Source: an uncultured Atopobiaceae bacterium (GTDB taxonomy: Bacteria; Actinomycetota; Coriobacteriia; Coriobacteriales; Atopobiaceae). From it: 33,523 bases of DNA. This document shows positions 27,506 through 33,523 of this stretch, piece by piece. Made by a program: the position numbers and the translations under genes. How positions within the stretch are numbered: position 1 is the stretch's first letter; the number at the start of each line of letters is the position of its first letter. The stretch covers positions 1 to 33,523 of the forward strand of contig CAJOKK010000005.1 of the NCBI GenBank assembly GCA_905235165.1. Direction: 5' to 3'. A model generated the notes under the pieces. It was not told where the DNA came from. It worked only from the letters and a program-made list of their open reading frames with translations, and made no database searches.

Positions 27506-28495
27506 ATGCATATCCCAGAGAACTATCTCAGCCCGTCTACCTGCGCCATTACCACCGCGGCCATGCTTCCTGTGTGGGGCTGTGCCATCAAGCGGGTGCG
27601 CGAAGACGTACCGCAAGAGAAGCTGCCGCTCCTTGGGGTGGCCGCCGCCTTCTGCTTTCTCTCCATGATGTTCAATATTCCGCTCCCCGGCGGCACCACC
27701 GGCCACGCCGTATGCGGAACGCTCGTGGCCATCCTCTTTGGCCCCTGGGCAGCCGTGATCGTTGTCAGCGTTGCCCTAGCCGTCCAGGCATTCTTCTTTG
27801 GTGACGGAGGCATCCTGGCCTTTGGCGCCAACTGCCTGAACATGGCCTTTATCCTCCCCATGGTGGGCTACTCGCTCTATACCCTGCTCAAGCGCCACCT
27901 CAAGGGCGAACGAGGCGAGCTCGTAAGCGCAGCCATCGCCTCCTACCTTGCGCTCAACGCCGCAGCGCTCGCCGCGGCGCTCGAATTTGGCATCCAGCCC
28001 GCGCTCTTTCACGACGCTGCCGGCAATGCCCTCTACTGCCCCTATCCCCTCTCGGTCTCGGTGCCGGCCATGTTGCTCGGACACTTGACGGTGGCAGGCT
28101 TTGCCGAGGCAGGCTTCACCGTTGGCATCCTGGCCTTCTTGAGGAGCACCGCCCCGTCCTTTGGCCTTACGGAGAAGAACGAGCCCTCGGGTAAGACCTC
28201 TGTCGCGATCTTCTCGCTCCTCGCCGTCCTGATTGCCGCCTGCCCCCTCGGCCTTCTCGCCACGGGAGACGCCTGGGGCGAATGGGGCCTTGAGGACCTC
28301 TCCGTCCAGGTGGGCTATACCCCAGCAGGCATGGACGGCGGATGGGAATGGAGCGCCCTTCTCCCCGACTACGCTGTGGGAAGCCTACCGGCATGGCTTG
28401 GCTACGTTCTCTCGGCCGTCATCGGGGTCAGCCTGCTCGTCATCATCTTCCGCGTCGCCGGCGCCCTCGCCAAACCGCGGCCGAGCTTTGACTAG
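27506..28495 (+). CDS. cbiM: Cobalt/nickel ECF transporter substrate-binding membrane protein CbiM/NikM with C-terminal PDGLE/CbiN-like extension
   Basis: MHIPENYLSPSTC N-terminal metal-binding MHI; FFGDGGILAFGANCLNMAF; C-terminal LEDLSV...LLPDYAV. Confidence 0.92.
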   Translation: MHIPENYLSPSTCAITTAAMLPVWGCAIKRVREDVPQEKLPLLGVAAAFCFLSMMFNIPLPGGTTGHAVCGTLVAILFGPWAAVIVVSVALAVQAFFFGDGGILAFGANCLNMAFILPMVGYSLYTLLKRHLKGERGELVSAAIASYLALNAAALAAALEFGIQPALFHDAAGNALYCPYPLSVSVPAMLLGHLTVAGFAEAGFTVGILAFLRSTAPSFGLTEKNEPSGKTSVAIFSLLAVLIAACPLGLLATGDAWGEWGLEDLSVQVGYTPAGMDGGWEWSALLPDYAVGSLPAWLGYVLSAVIGVSLLVIIFRVAGALAKPRPSFD

Positions 28496-28500
28496 CGCCC

Positions 28501-29328
28501 ATGCCCAAGCTTGAGAAGCAAGGCCAGCTTCCCTCATGGCTCACCCAAGAGGAGCATTACCAGCCCACGAACGACCGTGACGGCTTCATAGCGAGAAGCG
28601 CGCTGTCAATCTCATCCGCGCTCGCGCGGCTTCGCCTGGACGGCGGCGCCGAAACGCCCCTCTCGCCCTCCGCCCCGGTGAAGCTCCTGTTGGCCCTCGC
28701 CTGCCTGCTCTTGGTTTCGCTCGCACGGAACTACCTGTTCGTGCTCATCGTGCTGGCAGGCGTGCTCGTGCGCGCCTGCCTACTGCCCCGAGCAGCCCTC
28801 CTGCGAGTGGTAACGACCTCGCTCAGCGCCGCCCTGCTCGCGCTGGTAATCATGCTACCGGCCATCTTGCTTGGACAGCCGCATTCCGCCCTCGGCATCG
28901 CAGGCAAGACGCTCACCTGCAGCGGCATCGCCATGGAGACGGCCCTGAGCACGCCTCCCGCCGAGCTGACCGGCGCATTGAGAAAGCTTGGCATGCCCAA
29001 CGTCCTCATCATGACCCTCGACCTCACACTCAAGAGCATCGTGCGCTTGGGCGAGGTGGCCCTTGAGGCCCTGAGCGCCCTGCGCCTGCGCAGCGTGGGA
29101 AGAAACCAGCACAAGGACCTCTCCATGGGCGGCATTGGTGGCGTGGTGCTGCTGAAGGCCGCCGAGGCCGCCCAGCAGACGCACGACGCCATGCGCTGCC
29201 GCGGCTTCACGGGCAGCTACGATATGCCGCACTCCTGGCGACCGCGCGCGATCGACCTGGTCTGGCTCTGCCTGCTCGCCGTCCTTCTCGCCATCTTCTG
29301 CTACCTGCAAGGACTGATTGCCCCATGA
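28501..29328 (+). CDS. cbiQ: ECF transporter transmembrane protein CbiQ
   Basis: Polytopic; RSVGRNQHKDLSMGGIGGVVLLKAAEAAQQTHDAMRCRGFTG; located between cbiM and cbiO. Confidence 0.88.
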   Translation: MPKLEKQGQLPSWLTQEEHYQPTNDRDGFIARSALSISSALARLRLDGGAETPLSPSAPVKLLLALACLLLVSLARNYLFVLIVLAGVLVRACLLPRAALLRVVTTSLSAALLALVIMLPAILLGQPHSALGIAGKTLTCSGIAMETALSTPPAELTGALRKLGMPNVLIMTLDLTLKSIVRLGEVALEALSALRLRSVGRNQHKDLSMGGIGGVVLLKAAEAAQQTHDAMRCRGFTGSYDMPHSWRPRAIDLVWLCLLAVLLAIFCYLQGLIAP

Positions 29329-30074
29329 CCCATGTGCATAACCCCCAAAGCCTGCACCACACGCCCGCCCAGGACGCGCGGCCCCTCATTGAGCTGCGCG
29401 ACTTCTGCTTTGCCTACGACGAGCTGGTGGCGCTCAGCCATGTTGACCTCGACATCATGGCCGGCGACGCCGTCGTGCTGATGGGCGACAACGGCTCGGG
29501 AAAGTCGACGCTGCTCAAGGCTCTCGTGGGCCTGATCTTTGCCCAACAGGGAAGCTACCGTTTTGACGGCGAGCTCGTTAACGAGAAGACCATGCGCGAC
29601 CCCGCCTTCTCAAAGCGGCTACACCAGCGCATCGGCTTTGTCTTTCAAGATAGCGACGCTCAGCTCTTTTGCTCAAGCGTTGAGGACGAGATCGCCTTCG
29701 GCCCCCGTCAGATGGGCCTGAGCGAGCAGGAAGTGGAGAAGCGCGTCAGCGACACCTGCGAGCTCCTTGGCATCAGCCACCTGCGCACGCGTGCTCCTTA
29801 CAACCTGTCGGGTGGCGAGAAGAAGCGCGTTGCCATTGCCTGCGTGCTCTCGATGAACCCCGACGCCCTCTGCCTTGACGAGCCGCTCGCCGGGCTCGAC
29901 GCCAAGATGCGTTCGTGGCTACTTGGCTTTCTCGGGGAGCTCAAGGCTGCGGGAAAGACGCTGGTCATTGCCACGCACGACCAATCGCTTGCCGATGAGG
30001 TGGCCGACTACTTCGTGTACTTTGGCGACTTCCACGGCTACGAAGACCGTCCGCACATTCACCTGGGGCGCTGA
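29325..30074 (+). CDS. cbiO: ECF transporter ATPase CbiO
   Basis: Walker A GDNGSGKST, signature LSGGEKKRVAIACVL, Walker B LCLDEPLAGLD; ATGA overlap with cbiQ. Confidence 0.93.
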   Translation: MTHVHNPQSLHHTPAQDARPLIELRDFCFAYDELVALSHVDLDIMAGDAVVLMGDNGSGKSTLLKALVGLIFAQQGSYRFDGELVNEKTMRDPAFSKRLHQRIGFVFQDSDAQLFCSSVEDEIAFGPRQMGLSEQEVEKRVSDTCELLGISHLRTRAPYNLSGGEKKRVAIACVLSMNPDALCLDEPLAGLDAKMRSWLLGFLGELKAAGKTLVIATHDQSLADEVADYFVYFGDFHGYEDRPHIHLGR

Positions 30075-30126
30075 GGCGGGAGGCACGGGCCCCATGAGAG
30101 GCCTGGCCTCCTGGCATCAAAAATGA

Positions 30127-30159
30127 AATGAGTCAAAAAGGTCTACGGTAAGTGACTCA
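30127..30159. repeat. 33-bp TGAGTCA...TGACTCATT motif (solo copy, minus orientation)
   Basis: aatgagtcaaaaaggtctacggtaagtgactca; lies inside a 12-bp perfect stem TGAAATGAGTCA/TGACTCATTTCA; contains the argF stop codon. Confidence 0.88.
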
Positions 30160-31152
30160 TTTCAGGGTTGCGTACATGACGGCCTTGATGGTGTGCATGC
30201 GGTTCTCTGCCTCGTCAAAGACTCGGGACTTCTCGCCCTCGAAGACGGCGTCCGTAACTTCCATCTCGGTGACGCCGAACTTCTCGGCAATCTTGGCGCC
30301 CGTGGTGGTGAGGGTGTCGTGGAAGGCGGGCAGGCAGTGCAGGAAGATCGAGTTGGGGGCCGTCAGCGCCATGAGCTCTTCGGTCACGCGATAAGGCTCA
30401 AGCTGCTCGATGCGCTCGGCCCAGACTTCCTCGGGCTCGCCCATCGAGACCCAGACGTCGGTGTAGACCACGTGCGCGCCGCTCACGCCGGCCTTGGGGT
30501 CGTCGGTCAGGGTGATGGTGCAGCCGTTCTTCTCGGCAATGGGCTTGCAGGCGTCAATGACGTCATCGCTCGGCCAGCAGCTCTTGGGACCACAGGCCAC
30601 GAAGTTCAGGCCCAGCTTGGAGCAGACCACCATGAGCGAGCGAGCCACGTTGTTCTTGGCGTCACCCATGAAGACCAGGGTCTTGCCCTTGATGTCGTAG
30701 TTGAAGTTCTCCTGCACGGTAAGGATGTCGGCAAGCATCTGCGTGGGGTGCCAGAGGTCGGTAAGGCCGTTCCACACGGGCACACCGGACTTCTCGGCCA
30801 GCTCCTCGACGTCGGACTGCTTGAAGCCGCGGAACTCGATACCGTCGTACATGCGGCCGAGCACGCGCGCGGTGTCTTCAATGGACTCCTTGGTGCCCAT
30901 CTGCGACGAGACGGGATCAAGGTAAGTCACGCCCATGCCGAGGTCCATGGCGCCGACCTCAAAGGAGCAGCGCGTACGAGTGGACGTCTTCTGGAAGAGA
31001 AGGACGACGTTCTTGCCCTCGAGGTAGCGGTGGGGCGTGCCCGTGCGCTTGAGGTCCTTGAGGTTCTTGGCAAGCGCCAGAAGGTACTCGATCTCTTCGG
31101 TCGTGAAGTCAAGAAGGCGCAGGAAGCTGCGGCCTGAAAGGTTTACGCCCAT
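30157..31152 (-). CDS. argF: Ornithine carbamoyltransferase
   Basis: FQKTSTRTRCSFEVGAMDLGM, DLWHPTQMLADI, FLHCLPAFHD; could be the catabolic arcB type; ATG at 31152 or GTG at 31164. Confidence 0.93.
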   Translation of the reverse strand: MGVNLSGRSFLRLLDFTTEEIEYLLALAKNLKDLKRTGTPHRYLEGKNVVLLFQKTSTRTRCSFEVGAMDLGMGVTYLDPVSSQMGTKESIEDTARVLGRMYDGIEFRGFKQSDVEELAEKSGVPVWNGLTDLWHPTQMLADILTVQENFNYDIKGKTLVFMGDAKNNVARSLMVVCSKLGLNFVACGPKSCWPSDDVIDACKPIAEKNGCTITLTDDPKAGVSGAHVVYTDVWVSMGEPEEVWAERIEQLEPYRVTEELMALTAPNSIFLHCLPAFHDTLTTTGAKIAEKFGVTEMEVTDAVFEGEKSRVFDEAENRMHTIKAVMYATLK

Positions 31153-31286
31153 AGTATTTCCCACTTTCTGGCAGCAAGCGTGCCATAGGTGCTCACGAGG
31201 TGATTGTTGGATTATACCGTTTGCCTCGTCCGTGAGGTCAAGCGATACGCGAAGCCTCGGCTTTAGCCGGGCTCAGGCGACAAGAG

Positions 31287-32957
31287 CTAGACGGACAGGA
31301 GGGCCAGACGGTAGTAGTGAACGCCAATATGGTCGAAGTCAGAGAGCAGCGTGAGGTAGAGGGCGCCAGGGCCAGGCGAACAGATGCCCTTACTAATACG
31401 CTTCGTGTGGTTGGACGCCGCCTTGGACACTGCTTCAGAAATCGCGTCATACGTTGCGGAAGCCCTCTCGAACTCCTCCCTATCCCCCGTTGCGTAGGCC
31501 CTGACCGCCTCGGCCGAGATCTTATCGATAAGGGCCGTTAGCTCGCGCACTTCTTCCGCAGCCGCAGGGGAGAAGGACGCGTCGATGGCACCGATGCCCT
31601 CGGCACAGGACGCGATCTCCTCAGCATAGTCACCCACGCGCTCAAGGTCGGAAATAGAGAGCAGGGCCCTCGATAGGTACTCGCCGTCCTCCTCGCTCAC
31701 GTACTCGCTGAAGAGCCTTGCGATGTAGCGCTCAAGCTCACGATTGAGGAAGTTGATGTCCTTCTCGACCTCATTAAACTGCTCCTTGTCGGAGAGGTCG
31801 TCGGTTTTGATCATCTTCGAGCACGACTCGACGTTGCGCATCGTGAGGCCCGCCATGCGGAGGATCTCGTTTTTGACCTGCTGCACCGCGATGGGCGGCG
31901 AGGGGAGAAGGGCATCGTCGATGTAGGCCACCATGGAGACGTGCTCCTTCGGCTTCGGGTCGTCCGGGATGATGCGGCAGACCAAAGCGACCAGGGCATC
32001 CGTAAAGGGCAGCACCAAAAGGACCGTCACCACGTTGAAGACCGTGTGGAACATGGCGAGCTGAATCTGTATCGGCAAATGCGAGAAGACGTCGCCAAAG
32101 ATGGTCCCCAGCGTGACGGCTCCAGCCGTGCCGATGAGGAGGAACTCACCGATCAGCATGAACAAAAGCACGCCGGTGACGTTAAAGAGCAGGTGGATGA
32201 GGGAGGCGCGCTTTGCGTTCGCCGTTCCCGTGAGGCCTGCGATGATCGAGACCACGCAGCTGCCGATATTGGAGCCCATGGTGAGGAAGATTCCCTGGTC
32301 GAGGCCGATAAGACCAGCGAGCACCATGGTGATGCAGACAGACGTCATCGCGGATGAGCTCTGGACGATGGCGGTGAGCACCGTGCCGATAAGCACGAGA
32401 AGCAGGGGGCTCGTTATGCTCGCCAAAAAGGCCGTCACCCCGTCACTGCTCGCGAAGCCTTCCATGGCGCCGCTCATCATGCTGAGACCCACGAAGAGCA
32501 TGCCGAAGCCACAGAGGATGCCGCCGATGATCTTGCCTCGCTCCTTCTTGGCAATCGGCATGATGAAGGCGCCGATTCCCGCAAGCGAGGCAAATATCAG
32601 CGAGATCGAGATGGCCCCCTCGCCCGAAACGCCCCAAGCGACGATCTGGCCCGTGATGGTGGTTCCGATGTTGGCACCATAGATGACCGTCGCGGCTTGG
32701 GCCAGGCTCATGATGCCGGCGTTGACGAAGCCGATAATGATGACCGTCACGGCACCCGAGCTTTGGATGGCGGCCGTTCCAAGCGCTCCGATACCAACGC
32801 CCAGCATCTTTGATTTCGAGGCGACGGCAAAGAGATCACGCAGCTGGGAGCTTCCCAGCGTCTCGAGGTTTGTGCTGAGCATCGTACAGGCAGCGAGAAA
32901 GACGCCAATGCCGGCCATAAGCGTCAGCAGCGCCGAAATGACGTTAACGTCAATCAC
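31287..32957 (-). CDS. Na/Pi cotransporter family protein with C-terminal PhoU-like domain
   Basis: GALGTAAIQSSGAVTVIIIGFVNAG and GTVLTAIVQSSSAMTS QSS repeats; C-terminal helical PhoU-like SISDLERVGDYAEEI. Confidence 0.92.
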   Translation of the reverse strand: MIDVNVISALLTLMAGIGVFLAACTMLSTNLETLGSSQLRDLFAVASKSKMLGVGIGALGTAAIQSSGAVTVIIIGFVNAGIMSLAQAATVIYGANIGTTITGQIVAWGVSGEGAISISLIFASLAGIGAFIMPIAKKERGKIIGGILCGFGMLFVGLSMMSGAMEGFASSDGVTAFLASITSPLLLVLIGTVLTAIVQSSSAMTSVCITMVLAGLIGLDQGIFLTMGSNIGSCVVSIIAGLTGTANAKRASLIHLLFNVTGVLLFMLIGEFLLIGTAGAVTLGTIFGDVFSHLPIQIQLAMFHTVFNVVTVLLVLPFTDALVALVCRIIPDDPKPKEHVSMVAYIDDALLPSPPIAVQQVKNEILRMAGLTMRNVESCSKMIKTDDLSDKEQFNEVEKDINFLNRELERYIARLFSEYVSEEDGEYLSRALLSISDLERVGDYAEEIASCAEGIGAIDASFSPAAAEEVRELTALIDKISAEAVRAYATGDREEFERASATYDAISEAVSKAASNHTKRISKGICSPGPGALYLTLLSDFDHIGVHYYRLALLSV

Positions 32958-33115
32958 GATCTATCCCTTCTCACGAGGACAAGGTCACCGGGAAAACTAG
33001 ACACAAAAAAGCACAAATTAACGTGAGTTTAGCAGTCAACCTCGCCACATGCCGCTCAGGAGCTATAACGCTACGTTCAGGCCGCTACATCTATTATTAG
33101 ATGATGCAATATGTG

Positions 33116-33129
33116 ATACTAGATAGTAT
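33116..33129. promoter_or_regulatory. Candidate operator palindrome ATACTA-GA-TAGTAT
   Basis: Perfect 6-bp half-sites, upstream of the AMP-binding gene. Confidence 0.4.
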
Positions 33130-33166
33130 TTTGGAGAGACTTGTATCCGGGCGAAAGGAAGCAATC

Positions 33167-33523
33167 ATGGCCCAGAGCACCTTAGTGAACTATCTCAACT
33201 TCAAAGACTTCCTCGAGGGAATGGCCGCCGACCGTCCGCACGCCATCATGTTCCTGTGCGAGCGTGACAGCAAGTACTGTCGCGTCACCTGGCAGGACTT
33301 CGTGGATGACGTAAACGCCCGCACCGAGGAGCTGCGAGAGCAGGGTTCCTCCTGCATCGCCATCATGTGTGATGGCACCTACGAGTGCGTACGCGAAATC
33401 TTTGCCGCAAACCTCGCCGGGCTACAGATCGCCATGCTCGACTCGGCCGTTGACGACGCACTTCTCACCCAGCTCTTGCCCTACGTGGACGCGGACGCCC
33501 TCTGGTGCCCCAAGCCCGAGCGT
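33167..33523 (+). CDS. AMP-dependent synthetase/ligase N-terminus (truncated by window end)
   Basis: NYLNFKDFLEGMAADRPHAIMFLCERDSKYCRVTWQDFVDDVNARTEELREQG...CDGTYECVREIFAANLAGLQIAML resembles ANL-family N-terminal domain; ATG at 33167 with GAAAGGAAG upstream. Confidence 0.75.
   Translation, partial: MAQSTLVNYLNFKDFLEGMAADRPHAIMFLCERDSKYCRVTWQDFVDDVNARTEELREQGSSCIAIMCDGTYECVREIFAANLAGLQIAMLDSAVDDALLTQLLPYVDADALWCPKPER

Overview
GC-rich bacterial window; the codon usage and gene content suggest an actinobacterial Coriobacteriia-type genome, but the host is an inference. Left to right: a barnase/barstar pair (RNase truncated at the edge), pyrE, a DUF1846 gene, a manA split by a 4-bp tandem duplication, hydE and hydF on the minus strand, then a tightly packed plus-strand array: nifH-like, nifD-like-1, nifK-like-1, hypF, hypC, hypD, hypE, nifD-like-2, nifK-like-2. 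After that come hemolysin-III, FemAB-like, MBL-fold, PatB/MalY aminotransferase, a PIN/RelB-like toxin-antitoxin pair, mgtA (apparent 5' frameshift, preceded by a possible acidic leader peptide), a membrane protein with a very Q-rich tail, cbiM(N)-cbiQ-cbiO Co/Ni transport, ornithine carbamoyltransferase, a Na/Pi cotransporter-PhoU fusion, and the start of an AMP-binding enzyme. The main candidate for a new system is the nitrogenase-like cluster (6769-17104). One reductase (NifH-like) is encoded with two divergent NifDK-like pairs, and hypFCDE (the Fe(CN)2CO assembly set, without hypA/hypB) lies between the two pairs, joined to the first by start/stop overlaps. Divergent hydEF (without hydG) lies immediately upstream. 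A second unusual signal is a family of large palindromic repeats: a shared core, copy-specific but internally matched arms, and a 33-bp terminal motif that supplies the TGA stop codon of four separate genes. All calls were made by eye from the sequence and ORF translations; no searches were run.
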